Source of the DNA: Bradyrhizobium sp. BTAi1
GTDB taxonomy: Bacteria > Pseudomonadota > Alphaproteobacteria > Rhizobiales > Xanthobacteraceae
Assembly (NCBI RefSeq): GCF_000015165.1
Contig: NC_009485.1
Location: forward strand, 6,405,501 to 6,469,500
Direction: 5' to 3'
Length of the DNA: 64,000 nt
The translations under genes and the position numbers were made by a program. Below, in pieces: positions 45,136 to 53,520 of the stretch (positions are counted from its first letter, which is position 1; each line of letters begins with the position of its first letter). Under the pieces are notes generated by a model. That model was not told where the DNA came from and did not search any database. It worked only from the letters and a program-made list of their open reading frames with translations.

Positions 45136-46152
45136 TCACCGGATCGTCTTGGTGGATTGGATCTGAGGTGTGCCGTTCGCGGCCTGTGTCAGCGCGCGCC
45201 GGATGGCACGGCGGGCCAGCGGGATCTTGAAGCCATTGTGCGCGTGAGCCCCGGCGTCCGCGAGCAGCATATCGGCCGCCCGGTCGAACGCGTCGTCCCC
45301 CGGGGCCTGCCCGCGCAGCGCGGCTTCCGCTTCCGCGTTGCGCCAGGGCTTATGGGCGACACCGCCCAGCGCCAGCCTGACCTCGCGGATGCGGCCGCCG
45401 TCGAGCTCGAGCGCCGCGGCGACCGAGACCAGCGCAAACGCATAAGAGAGACGATCGCGGATCTTGAGATAGCTATGATTGGTCGCGAAGCCCTGCGCCG
45501 GCAGCTCGATCGCCGTGATGATCTCGTCGGCCCGCAGAGTGTTATCGAGATCGGGACGGTCGCCGGGCAGCCGGTGAAAGTCGGCGAAGGCGATCGCACG
45601 CTCACCCTGCGCACCGGTCACCTGCACCGTGGCATCCAGGGCCGCCAGCGCCACGCACATGTCGGAGGGATGCGTCGCGATGCAGTCCGGGCTGGCGCCG
45701 AGGATCGCGTGATTGCGGTCGAGCCCGCCGATCGCCGAGCAGCCCGCGCCGGGGTTACGCTTGTTGCAGGGCATGGAGACATCGTAGAAATACGCGCAGC
45801 GCGTCCGCTGCAGCAGATTGCCGCCGGTCGAAGCCATGTTGCGCAGCTGCGCCGAGGCCCCGGCCAGGATCGCGCTCGCGAGCAGCGGATAGCGGCTCTC
45901 GACGATCGGGTGATAGGCCAGCGTGCTGTTCGGCACCAGGGCGCCGATCCGCACACCGCCGGCGCTCGTCTCCTCCACCACATTCAACGGCAGCCGGCTG
46001 ATGTCGATCAGCCGCCGCGGCTGCTCGACATGGTACTTCATCAGATCGATCAGATTGGTACCGCCGGCGATGAACTTTGCATCGGGCGTCTCAGCCTTCA
46101 GCTTGACCGCCTCGGCGACGTCGCTCACGCGCGCGTAATCGAAATTGTTCAT
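45136..46152 (-). CDS. Xanthine dehydrogenase family FAD subunit with extra Fe-S cysteines
   Basis: 338 residues from ATG 46152, which overlaps the preceding stop as ATGA. The FAD-binding domain has KFIAGGTNLIDLMK (about 26-39) and ASTGGNLLQRTRC (107-119). Cysteines C119, C129, C138 and C157 match the additional [4Fe-4S] site known in PaoB and the 4-hydroxybenzoyl-CoA reductase beta subunit, in CAYFYDVSMPCNKRNPGAGC and PDC. A CO-dehydrogenase flavoprotein C-terminal domain follows (about 225-325). This supports PaoABC-type rather than classical xanthine dehydrogenase. Confidence 0.93.
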   Translation of the reverse strand: MNNFDYARVSDVAEAVKLKAETPDAKFIAGGTNLIDLMKYHVEQPRRLIDISRLPLNVVEETSAGGVRIGALVPNSTLAYHPIVESRYPLLASAILAGASAQLRNMASTGGNLLQRTRCAYFYDVSMPCNKRNPGAGCSAIGGLDRNHAILGASPDCIATHPSDMCVALAALDATVQVTGAQGERAIAFADFHRLPGDRPDLDNTLRADEIITAIELPAQGFATNHSYLKIRDRLSYAFALVSVAAALELDGGRIREVRLALGGVAHKPWRNAEAEAALRGQAPGDDAFDRAADMLLADAGAHAHNGFKIPLARRAIRRALTQAANGTPQIQSTKTIR

Positions 46153-46658
46153 CGGCCGCCTCCCATGGCCTGCTCGATCGCGCTGATGATGTTCGGATAG
46201 GCGCCGCAACGGCAGATGTTGCCGCTCATCAGTTCGCGGATCTCATCCTTGCTGTTCGCCCTGCCCTCGGCGATGAGCCCCGCGGCCGAGCAGATCTGGC
46301 CCGGCGTGCAATAGCCGCATTGAAAGGCATCGTGGTCGATGAAGGCCTGCTGCAGCGGATGCAGTTCGTCGCCCTTGGCAAGGCCTTCGATCGTGGTGAT
46401 CTCGGCACCGTCCTTCATGACTGCCAGCGCCAGGCAGGACAGCGCGCGGCGGCCATCGATCAGAACCGTGCAGGCGCCGCATTGACCGTGGTCACAGCCC
46501 TTCTTGGTCCCGGTGAGATCGAGGTGATTGCGCAGCAGGTCGAGCAGCGTGGTCCAGGGCGCAACAGACAGCGTACGGCGTTCGCCGTTGATCCGAAGCG
46601 TGACGGACAGCGGGGCTGGTTTGGTCAGAGGTGCGACACTCTCGCGCGGCGGGCTCAT
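46149..46658 (-). CDS. Xanthine dehydrogenase family [2Fe-2S] subunit
   Basis: 169 residues from ATG 46658, preceded by GGAGACC. The plant-type [2Fe-2S] cluster ligands are C55, C60, C63 and C75 (KGCDHGQCGACTV ... LSC); the second cluster uses C114, C117, C149 and C151 (CGYCTPGQ and ICRCGAYPNI). Electrons pass from the molybdenum centre through these to FAD. Unlike E. coli PaoA it has no twin-arginine signal, so the enzyme is probably cytoplasmic. First gene of the three-gene operon. Confidence 0.94.
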   Translation of the reverse strand: MSPPRESVAPLTKPAPLSVTLRINGERRTLSVAPWTTLLDLLRNHLDLTGTKKGCDHGQCGACTVLIDGRRALSCLALAVMKDGAEITTIEGLAKGDELHPLQQAFIDHDAFQCGYCTPGQICSAAGLIAEGRANSKDEIRELMSGNICRCGAYPNIISAIEQAMGGGR

Positions 46659-46812
46659 GCGGGGTCTCCGTTGACGGACCCGCGTCAACCCGCAATGGCG
46701 CGATTGGTTCTCAGCAATTTTTGCGCGGCGGACCGCAGCCATTCGCGCGCGCGGCCCGCACCGGAGGCCTTCAGCGGGATGCGTTGTGGATCAAGCGCTT
46801 CGCCAGATACAC

Positions 46813-47799
46813 TCAGGCGGCGCGGCCGAGCCAGGCCCGCATCTTCTGGGCCAGGCTGCGCCGGGCGCCGCCATTGGGATCATCCGCGACGGCTGAAGCC
46901 GTGTCCGGGCGCAGCTCTGCCGCCGCGTCCGCATTCGGCATGTCCGATGGCGCTTCGGCGCTCGCGCGGACGTCCTCGGCGGCCCGCGCAGGAGAGCCGG
47001 GCACCAGCGATTTGATCGCGGCCGCCACCGCCTCGACGCGCGCGAGATCCGCCGGCGCGCGCTCGGTCTCCGGCGTTGCCGGCTGCATGGTCTCCGCTTC
47101 GACCTGCAACGGGGCAGGCGTGTCGGGCTGGGCCGGCGCAGGGGGCTCCAGCGGAGGCAGTATCTCGGCTGCGGGTTCGCACGCGATCTCGGGGATCGCC
47201 TCGGCCGGCTCTGACGGCGGCCCCGGGACCTGCGACGGCAGAGTAACGCGGCTGCGGCGCTTCTTGGTCGTTGCAGGCTTTTCCGCCGCGACCTTCTCTG
47301 CCTGCACCTTCTCTGCCGCAGCTTTTTCGGCCTGCGCCTTTTCGGCCGCGACCTTGGGCTCCAGCGCCGGCTTCGCCTTGGCCTTTCGAATCAGGCCGGC
47401 AAGCGCATAGGGGCCAACCGTCTCCAGGAACGTCTTCTCGTGATCGCGCGACAGCCGCGCGACGGCGGCCTCGAGCGGCAGCCAGTCGACGGCGCGAACG
47501 TCGTCCATCAGCGGCTGCGTCTGGTCCCCGGACGCCTCCATGCGCCAATAATGCACGACCTTCGAGCGGGTGCCGGTGTCATGAACCAGGGTGCCGAGGA
47601 ACTCGTGCACGGTCACCTTGTGCCCGGTCTCTTCCAGCACCTCGCGCTTGGCGGCGTCGCGCGGCGTCTCGCCATCATCGAGCTTGCCCTTGGGCAGCAC
47701 CCATTCGTCGCGCTTGCGCAGGCGCACCACCGCGACCCGCGGCGGTTGCTCCCGCCGCAGCACAATGCCGCCTGCCGCCATGATGGGCGCTCTCGCCAT
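46813..47799 (-). CDS. Nudix hydrolase with long low-complexity C-terminus
   Basis: 328 residues from ATG 47799, with a CAGGAGAGG ribosome-binding site. Residues 1-140 form a Nudix domain with an intact Nudix box at about 38-60 (GKLDDGETPRDAAKREVLEETG), resembling diadenosine or diphosphoinositol polyphosphate hydrolases. The last 190 residues are an alanine-, lysine-, glutamate- and proline-rich extension beginning with repeats of AAEK/QAEK (about 151-175) and a basic KKRRSR patch. Nudix hydrolases of this type usually end near residue 150, so the tail is unusual. Not clearly linked to its neighbours. Confidence 0.88.
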   Translation of the reverse strand: MARAPIMAAGGIVLRREQPPRVAVVRLRKRDEWVLPKGKLDDGETPRDAAKREVLEETGHKVTVHEFLGTLVHDTGTRSKVVHYWRMEASGDQTQPLMDDVRAVDWLPLEAAVARLSRDHEKTFLETVGPYALAGLIRKAKAKPALEPKVAAEKAQAEKAAAEKVQAEKVAAEKPATTKKRRSRVTLPSQVPGPPSEPAEAIPEIACEPAAEILPPLEPPAPAQPDTPAPLQVEAETMQPATPETERAPADLARVEAVAAAIKSLVPGSPARAAEDVRASAEAPSDMPNADAAAELRPDTASAVADDPNGGARRSLAQKMRAWLGRAA

Positions 47800-47907
47800 C
47801 GCCTCTCCTGTGGCCGGGGATCGCGGGGGCCGCGGTCCCGATTCGTGAATTGAGCGCAACCATATAGTGAAGCGCAACGGCGAAATCGAGCGCCGGTGGC
47901 GCAGATC

Positions 47908-48789
47908 TTACATTCCCTCGGCGGCGACGCGCCTGCGCCACAGCGGTTGGCCGGCGCGAATCCGCGCGCCCTCGGCGATCTCAGGGCAGAAGGTGAAGTC
48001 GCCGGGCGCGAGCAGGATGATGGTGGAGCCGTGCTCGAACCAGCCGAGTTCGTCGCCCTTGCGCACGACATTGTTGCAGCTGTAGGCGAGCGGCCGCTCG
48101 GTCTGCGCGTTCAATACGCGGTCGAGCGCGTGCAGGCGGATGCTGGCGACCAGGATCGCAGCGACCGGCACGATGGTGAACGGCTCGCCTGTCGCGAGAT
48201 GGGTGCGGATGACGGCGCGCTCGTTCTTGCAGAACAGCCGCTCGACGCGCTTCAGCGCGATCGGATTGACGTTCCAGACATCGCCATGGATCAGGCTGAC
48301 ATGCTCGAGCGTCATGTCCGCTGGCGCGTGAAAGCGATGATACATGCTCGAGGTCAGCCGGATGGTGACGAAGCAGCCATTGCGATGGGTCTCGACCACG
48401 GCGGGATCCGCAACGAGGTCGCGCAAGGCGTAAGGGGCGCCCTTGATCTGATAGAGCTCGCCGTCGCGGATCTGGCCATGGGCGCCGATGATGCCGTCGG
48501 ACGGGCTGGTCACGATCGCGGGATCGGGATCGAACGGCCGCAGGCCTGGCTTCAGCTCGCGGGTGAAGCAGGCATGCAGGCTCTTGAACTCGCTCTCCTT
48601 GGCCTCGGAGAGATCGAGATCGGAGAACAGCTTCCACAGCGCGATGGAGGCGTCCTTCACCAGCGGATTCTCGATCTTGGAGAACCAGCCCATGAAGCGG
48701 GTCAGCGCGGCGCGCGGCACGCGGTTGGTGAGCAGGAAGTTGAGGTCTTCCTGTTGGGTGAAGGAGGCGATCAGGCTTTTGACTGTCAT
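47908..48789 (-). CDS. Phosphatidylserine decarboxylase-like protein
   Basis: 293-residue protein of the pyruvoyl-dependent phosphatidylserine decarboxylase family. The expected triad is present as D98 in PSDGI, H151 in YHRFH and S255. The self-processing motif is HGST (253-256) instead of the LGST of E. coli Psd, but the G-S bond needed for chain cleavage and pyruvoyl formation is kept. It would make an ethanolamine-type headgroup from a serine lipid at the membrane. It is divergent from an aminotransferase gene with only 35 bp between, and adjoins other lipid-type genes. Whether this is the main Psd of the cell or a paralogue cannot be judged here. Confidence 0.85.
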   Translation of the reverse strand: MTVKSLIASFTQQEDLNFLLTNRVPRAALTRFMGWFSKIENPLVKDASIALWKLFSDLDLSEAKESEFKSLHACFTRELKPGLRPFDPDPAIVTSPSDGIIGAHGQIRDGELYQIKGAPYALRDLVADPAVVETHRNGCFVTIRLTSSMYHRFHAPADMTLEHVSLIHGDVWNVNPIALKRVERLFCKNERAVIRTHLATGEPFTIVPVAAILVASIRLHALDRVLNAQTERPLAYSCNNVVRKGDELGWFEHGSTIILLAPGDFTFCPEIAEGARIRAGQPLWRRRVAAEGM

Positions 48790-48824
48790 GAATCTGTCAG
48801 CAGGAGTGGTTAGCGCTTTTGGGC

Positions 48825-50489
48825 ATGATGGAAAACGCGATTCCTTATGTAACGTTGGCGGTTGGCGCTGCCGTGACGGCCGCCGTCGCCCCGAAGGTCA
48901 AGGCCCGCATCGAGCTGTCGCGTGCCAAGCACCGCTCGCTCGCCGGCCATTCCAAGATGTCGCGCCGGATCTCCAGGCTGATCCCGCGTTATGAGTTCGA
49001 AATCGACGACTTCTTCCGCTCCGATGGCGCGCCGGGGGAGATCGCCACCCGGCGCCAGGACGGCTTCTTCCGCCTCGGCGCGCTGTTCCAGGAGAAATTC
49101 GCCAAGAGCCGCGCGCTCACCGCGGAGGCTGCAAGCCGCATCTCCGACCTGCAATTCACCCAGTCCTACCGCGTGCCGTTCCAATACAGCCGGCTGGTCA
49201 AGGAGCAACTCGGCGCCGGCTCGTTCATGCAGGCCTCGTCCGGCGTCACGCTGACCGACCTCGACGGCAATCAGTTCTATGACCTCACCGGCTCCTACGG
49301 CGTCAACATCTTCGGCTACGACTTCTACAAGGAGTGCATCGCCGCCGCCGAGCGGCGCGCGCAGGCGCTCGGCCCGGTGCTCGGCCTGTATCATCCGGTC
49401 GTTGCCGACAATGTGAAGCGGCTGACCGAACTGTCCGGCATGGACGAGGTCTCGTTCCACATGTCCGGCACCGAAGCCGTGATGCAGGCGGTGCGGCTCG
49501 CCCGCTACCACACCGGCCGCAGCCACCTGGTGCGCTTCGCCGGCGCCTATCATGGCTGGTGGGGCGACGTGCAGCCCGGCGTCGGCAATCCGATCGCGCC
49601 GCACGAGACCTACACGCTGGCCGAAATGTCGGAACGCACGCTGCACGTCCTGCGCACACGGCGCGACATCGCCTGCGTGCTGGTCAATCCGCTGCAGGCG
49701 CTGCATCCGAACGGCAACGCACCGGGCGATTCCGCGCTGGTCGATTCCTCCCGCAAGGGCCGCTACGACCGCGAAGCCTACACGGCCTGGCTGAAACAGC
49801 TGCGCGAAGTCTGCACCCACAGGGGCATCGTGCTGCTGTTCGACGAGGTGTTCCTCGGCTTCCGGCTCGCCCCGGGCGGCGCCCAGGAATATTTCGGCGT
49901 CAAGGCCGACATGGTGACCTACGGCAAGAGCCTCGGCGGCGGCCTGCCGATCGGCGTGGTCTGCGGCAAGAAGGACTATATGCGCCGCTTCCGCGACGAC
50001 CGGCCGGCCGACATCTGCTTCGCCCGCGGCACCTTCAACTCGCACCCTTACGTGATGACGGCAATGGACGAGTTCCTGAGCCGGCTCGACAGCCCGAACT
50101 TCCGCACCATCTATGATGGGCTCGACGAAACCTGGGACGGCCGCGCCGGCGAGCTCAACACTGCCCTGAGCGCGCGCGACCTGCCGGTGCGCGTGTCCAA
50201 TCTGCAGTCGATCTGGCTGGTCGAGTACACCGTGCCGTCGCGCTACAATTGGATGCTGCAATTCTATCTGCGCGCCGAAGGCCTGGCGCTCAGCTGGGTC
50301 GGCACCGGCCGCTTCATCTTCAGCCTGAACTACACCGACGCCGATTTCGCCGAGGTCACCAAGCGCTTCGTCGCGGCGGCGGAGAAGATGAAGCAGGACG
50401 GCTGGTGGTGGAACGACGGCACCCTCACCAACAAGGCGATCAAGCGCCAGATCCTGAAAGAGATGGTCGGCGCCGTGGTCGGACGTTGA
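48825..50489 (+). CDS. Membrane-anchored class III aminotransferase
   Basis: About 554 residues. An N-terminal hydrophobic helix (about 4-22) suggests membrane anchoring, followed by a helical region of about 100 residues with basic patches. The PLP-dependent fold I domain (about 115-535) resembles glutamate-1-semialdehyde aminomutase: SGTEAVMQAVRLAR near 215, FDEV with D340 and the PLP-binding lysine K368 in YGKSLGGGLPIG. True GSA aminomutases are about 430 residues and soluble, so this is a different branch. A TTG at 48819 is closer to an AGGAG site and is a possible start. Substrate unknown; context suggests a lipid. Confidence 0.85.
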   Translation: MMENAIPYVTLAVGAAVTAAVAPKVKARIELSRAKHRSLAGHSKMSRRISRLIPRYEFEIDDFFRSDGAPGEIATRRQDGFFRLGALFQEKFAKSRALTAEAASRISDLQFTQSYRVPFQYSRLVKEQLGAGSFMQASSGVTLTDLDGNQFYDLTGSYGVNIFGYDFYKECIAAAERRAQALGPVLGLYHPVVADNVKRLTELSGMDEVSFHMSGTEAVMQAVRLARYHTGRSHLVRFAGAYHGWWGDVQPGVGNPIAPHETYTLAEMSERTLHVLRTRRDIACVLVNPLQALHPNGNAPGDSALVDSSRKGRYDREAYTAWLKQLREVCTHRGIVLLFDEVFLGFRLAPGGAQEYFGVKADMVTYGKSLGGGLPIGVVCGKKDYMRRFRDDRPADICFARGTFNSHPYVMTAMDEFLSRLDSPNFRTIYDGLDETWDGRAGELNTALSARDLPVRVSNLQSIWLVEYTVPSRYNWMLQFYLRAEGLALSWVGTGRFIFSLNYTDADFAEVTKRFVAAAEKMKQDGWWWNDGTLTNKAIKRQILKEMVGAVVGR

Positions 50490-50561
50490 GGTCGCTCTCT
50501 GCCCCGCTTTCGCGGGGCGGTGGCCTACGGCGATCGGCGTTTTGCGCCCGACTGTCTCCAC

Positions 50562-50650
50562 GTCGTCATGGCCGGGCTTGTCCCGGTCATCCACCTTGTT
50601 CGGCATCGCGGGATCGACGTGGGTACCCGGGACAAGCCCGGGCATGACGG
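50562..50650. repeat. Second copy of the CCGGGCTTGTCCCGG dispersed repeat
   Basis: CGTCATGGCCGGGCTTGTCC at the left faces GGGACAAGCCCGGGCATGACGG at the right, giving inverted outer arms of about 20 bases. It is the same family as 27316-27402. Confidence 0.75.
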
Positions 50651-50896
50651 TATCGCTCTCGAGCGGGACTGCTCGTCGCGACAGCCCCCTCTCCCCGTAT
50701 GCGATCGCCACGCGCCCTTGCGGGGCATATCGGCCGGCTTGCAGACTCCGACGGGCGGGGGCCGTCGCCTCCGGCGCTCGCATGGTGAGCACAGCAAGCC
50801 TGCCGCCTCCCCGGCCCTCCTCCGCAAGCGGAGAAGGGCGTGCACCGCGCTCATCGCGACAGCTTGCGTCCAACATCGAGACATCCCCACAAACAC

Positions 50897-50923
50897 CGAT
50901 GCCCGGGACCGGCCCGGGCATCG
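50897..50923. terminator. GC-rich hairpin after the Mpo1-like gene
   Basis: CGATGCCCGGG (50897-50907) pairs perfectly with CCCGGGCATCG (50913-50923) around ACCGG. It lies 25 bases past the stop of the minus-strand gene. No T run follows, so it may be a terminator or an RNA end-protecting element. Confidence 0.6.
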
Positions 50924-50947
50924 CGCAGTTCAGGTCGAGCGCCCGGC

Positions 50948-51580
50948 TCAGGCGTGCTGCTCTTCGAGATTCTCGCCCATCAGGTGCAGGCCCGGATCGA
51001 TCAGCTCGCCGCGCAGCAGCGCCAGCGGTGCCGAGCGATACTGCATGAAATCGTTGAACGGGTCGGTGATGATCTTGGTCATCCAGACCAGGCCGGTCTC
51101 GACGTCGCGGATGAAGAACAGCTGCACGGTGCGGAAGACGAGGCCGCCGATGCCGATCACGAGCCAGAGCTTGGCGGTTTCGCGGGCGAAATCCATCGCC
51201 GTGGTCCAGGGCGACAGCAGGCCGAACAGGGCCGGCTGCAGATACAGCACCACCGGCGCTGCGGCCCAGATCGACATCAGCACGACCTTGCGCTGCAGAT
51301 TATAGCCGACCTTGATCTCTTCCTTGTGCTCGTGGGTCGCCTGATTGACGTGGTCATAGCCCTTCGGCTCGAAGAAGAAGTGCCCGGCCTGGCGCGACGT
51401 CATCGACACCAGCCAGCCGATCAGCGCCGACATCAGCGGATCGAACACCATCATCACATAGGCGATCAGGAAGCTGAGCGCGCTGACGAAGTGCAGGCTC
51501 TGATTGATGCGGCTGTGGTGGTAATAGCGATGGTCGTCCCAGCGCTGGATCCGCAGCTGCTCCAGGAAATGCTTGATCAT
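50948..51580 (-). CDS. Mpo1/DUF962-like polytopic membrane protein
   Basis: 210 residues with about four hydrophobic segments. The spacing H21-x4-N26-x3-H30 followed by G66-H67-FFFE71 matches the histidine pattern of the Mpo1/DUF962 family, whose yeast member is an iron-dependent dioxygenase in 2-hydroxy fatty acid alpha-oxidation. Further histidines (H77, H83, H85) lie just after. The match is by pattern only; a fatty-acid hydroxylase-like protein is the alternative. It is convergent with the aminotransferase gene and has a perfect inverted repeat 49-81 bases upstream of its start. Confidence 0.7.
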   Translation of the reverse strand: MIKHFLEQLRIQRWDDHRYYHHSRINQSLHFVSALSFLIAYVMMVFDPLMSALIGWLVSMTSRQAGHFFFEPKGYDHVNQATHEHKEEIKVGYNLQRKVVLMSIWAAAPVVLYLQPALFGLLSPWTTAMDFARETAKLWLVIGIGGLVFRTVQLFFIRDVETGLVWMTKIITDPFNDFMQYRSAPLALLRGELIDPGLHLMGENLEEQHA

Positions 51581-51628
51581 GGTTGCTCCGAAGAATGAGT
51601 TGCAGGTCGTGTACAGGGATTCGGTGTA

Positions 51629-51661
51629 GATCGTGTGACATCATCAAGATGTCACACGATC
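51629..51661. promoter_or_regulatory. Perfect 14-bp inverted repeat upstream of the Mpo1-like gene
   Basis: GATCGTGTGACATC (51629-51642) and GATGTCACACGATC (51648-51661) are exact inverted copies around ATCAA. There is no T run after it on either side and it lies 49 bases before the start codon, so an operator is likelier than a terminator. A partial copy is at 53584-53610. Confidence 0.65.
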
Positions 51662-51723
51662 GGACGCAAGAAAACGTCGAGAACTACCGAGAAGCGCGCG
51701 CCGCGGAGGGAGGCTGCCGCGCC

Positions 51724-52413
51724 TCAGGCTGCGGCAGCGAGGTCCTGCTTGCGGAAGCGCACCAGCGAGAAGTGTCCGAGCGGCGGGATCAGGCGGCGCT
51801 CGACCAGCTCCATGCGCTGCGCGCCGGCGAGCCAGCGCATGTAGCGCGACCAGCCGAACTCGGCGGTGCGGAAGCCGAGCCGGCGCACCACCGGCTGCAG
51901 CGCCTGCTCGATGACGCGGCGCAGGCCGTCATCGGCGCTGACGCGGGTGAGGATGATCAGCTCGCCGCCGGGACGCAGCACGCGGGCGAACTCGTCGAGC
52001 GCGACTTCCGGATTCGGCACGGCGGTCACGACATATTGCGCCATCACGACATCGAAGGAGTCATCGGGAAAATCGAGGTTCTCGGCATCCATCACCGCCA
52101 GACCCTCGACATTCTTCAGCCGCTGCTCGGCGACGCGGCGCATCGCCTTGCCGAGCATCGCCTCGGAAATGTCGGTGCCGAACACCCGGACATGCGGGGC
52201 ATAAAGCGGCAGCGAGATGCCGGTGCCGACACCGACCTCGAGCACGCGCCCGCCGAGCTTGTTGGTGGCGCTGATCGCGGCCTTGCGGCCCTTCTCGAAC
52301 ACGCCGCCGAAGACGAGGTCGTAGATCGGCGCCCAGCGATCATAGGCCTGCTCGACCTGCTCGCGATCGAAATCGAGCTCCTGCGCACCGCGGAGCTTCA
52401 TGGTTTCTGCCAT
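51724..52413 (-). CDS. Pmt-type phospholipid N-methyltransferase
   Basis: 229-residue class I SAM methyltransferase. It has AYDRWAPIYDLVFGGVFEKGRK (about 23-44), a layout shared with Rhodobacter-type phosphatidylethanolamine N-methyltransferases, SAM motif I VLEVGVGTGISLPLY near 57-71 and GTDISEAMLGKA near 79. Such enzymes convert phosphatidylethanolamine towards phosphatidylcholine at the inner membrane. UbiE-like enzymes are the alternative. Immediately upstream on the same strand is a GT4 glycosyltransferase (51-bp gap), and a Psd-like enzyme that could supply phosphatidylethanolamine is 4 kb away. Confidence 0.8.
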   Translation of the reverse strand: MAETMKLRGAQELDFDREQVEQAYDRWAPIYDLVFGGVFEKGRKAAISATNKLGGRVLEVGVGTGISLPLYAPHVRVFGTDISEAMLGKAMRRVAEQRLKNVEGLAVMDAENLDFPDDSFDVVMAQYVVTAVPNPEVALDEFARVLRPGGELIILTRVSADDGLRRVIEQALQPVVRRLGFRTAEFGWSRYMRWLAGAQRMELVERRLIPPLGHFSLVRFRKQDLAAAA

Positions 52414-52464
52414 CGTTACATCTCACTCTGTTTTGCAATTGATGTGGTGACGCGATGTTGGCTA

Positions 52465-53520
52465 TCAGCCGCGCACGGCGCTCTGCCCGACCAGCACCGG
52501 CGTGGGACGCACGGCACGGGACGGCTGCAGCACGGCGAGATTGCCGATGAACTGGCGCGCGCTGTTCTCCCAGGAGCGATCCAGCGCGAAGGCACGGCAG
52601 GTCTCGCGCGACATGGTCAGGGCCTTGAGGCAGGCGGCGCGCAGGTCCCAGTCGATCGCACCGATCGGATGATCGGCAATGACGTCGAGCGGTCCGGTGA
52701 CCGGGAACGCCGCCACCGGCGTGCCACAGGCCAGCGATTCGAGCTGCACCACGCCGAAAGTATCGGTCAGGCTCGGAAACACAAAGACGTCGGCGGCCGC
52801 CATATGCCCGGTCAGGTCCTTGCCGGTCTTCTCGCCGAGGAAATGCGCCTTCGGAAAACGGCGCTCCAGCTCGGCCTTCTGCGGACCGCCGCCGACCACG
52901 ACCTTCGAGCCCGGCAGATCGAGCGACAGGAACGCTTCCAGGTTCTTCTCGACCGCGACGCGGCCGACCGTCATGAACACCGGACGCGGCAGGTCGAGCG
53001 CGGCCGGCTCGTCCGGATTGAACAGCTTGGTGTCGACGCCGCGGGTCCAGAAGCCGAGCTTCTTGAAGCCGCGCGAGGCCAGGTCCTGCTTCAGCGAATT
53101 GGTCGCCACCATGGTCATGGCGGCAGCATCGTGAAAGCGGCGCATCACCCAGTAGCCGACCGCGTCGGGAATGCCGGTGCGCACCGACACATATTCCGGG
53201 AAGCGCGTCGTGTAGGACGTCGTGAATGGCAAGCCATGGCGCAGGCAATAGCGGCGCACGGCCCAGCCGATCGTGCCTTCAGTCGCGATATGAATTGCAT
53301 CGGGCGCTGCGGCCTCGATGCGGCGAGCGATTTCGCTGAACTTGGGAATCGCAAGCCGCAGGCCCGGATAGGTCGGCACGCCGAATGACGGAAACCCCTC
53401 CGGCGTGAGGAAGGTGATATCGGCGCCGAGGCCCGCGGCCGCGCGCGACAGCGACGTGAGCGTGCGCACCACGCCATTGACCTGCGGGTGCCAGGCGTCG
53501 GTTGCGATTAAGATCCGCAT
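52465..53520 (-). CDS. GT4 family glycosyltransferase
   Basis: 351 residues from ATG 53520. It has the GT-B fold N-terminus MRILIATDAWHPQVNGVVRT with the G-G loop, the acceptor-side TSYTTRFPEY segment near 105, VGRVAVEKNLEAFL near 200 and the GT4 E-x7-E region FGVVQLESLACGTPVAAF near 275. It resembles GDP-mannose or UDP-sugar dependent transferases acting on glycerolipids, such as MgtA and glucuronosyl-diacylglycerol synthases of rhizobia. It leads the pmt-like gene by 51 bp. The longer frame to 53571 lacks support. Confidence 0.85.
   Translation of the reverse strand: MRILIATDAWHPQVNGVVRTLTSLSRAAAGLGADITFLTPEGFPSFGVPTYPGLRLAIPKFSEIARRIEAAAPDAIHIATEGTIGWAVRRYCLRHGLPFTTSYTTRFPEYVSVRTGIPDAVGYWVMRRFHDAAAMTMVATNSLKQDLASRGFKKLGFWTRGVDTKLFNPDEPAALDLPRPVFMTVGRVAVEKNLEAFLSLDLPGSKVVVGGGPQKAELERRFPKAHFLGEKTGKDLTGHMAAADVFVFPSLTDTFGVVQLESLACGTPVAAFPVTGPLDVIADHPIGAIDWDLRAACLKALTMSRETCRAFALDRSWENSARQFIGNLAVLQPSRAVRPTPVLVGQSAVRG

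Larger units (their letters stand above)
50490..50947. other. Intergenic repeat-rich region
   Basis: No gene is supported in these 458 bases between the aminotransferase stop and the opposing Mpo1-like stop. The region holds a CATGGCCGGGCTTGTCCCGG-type palindrome (50562-50650), CTCTCC-type and TCCGCAAGCGGAGAAGG motifs (50680-50850) and a strong hairpin (50897-50923). A long minus-strand frame over it and the aminotransferase is not coding. Confidence 0.65.

Noticed and set aside
48825..50489. Calling the aminotransferase hemL
   Set aside because: It has the lysine and aspartate of the family but is about 120 residues longer with a membrane helix and lies outside any tetrapyrrole context.
48810..50921. 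Long minus-strand frame of 703 codons over the aminotransferase gene
   Set aside because: It overlaps a well-supported gene on the other strand plus repeats and has typical antisense composition.
51629..51661. Reading the inverted repeat as a Crp/Fnr site or terminator
   Set aside because: Crp sites are TGTGA-N6-TCACA whereas here the spacing is 13; there is no T run on either side, so a terminator is unlikely.
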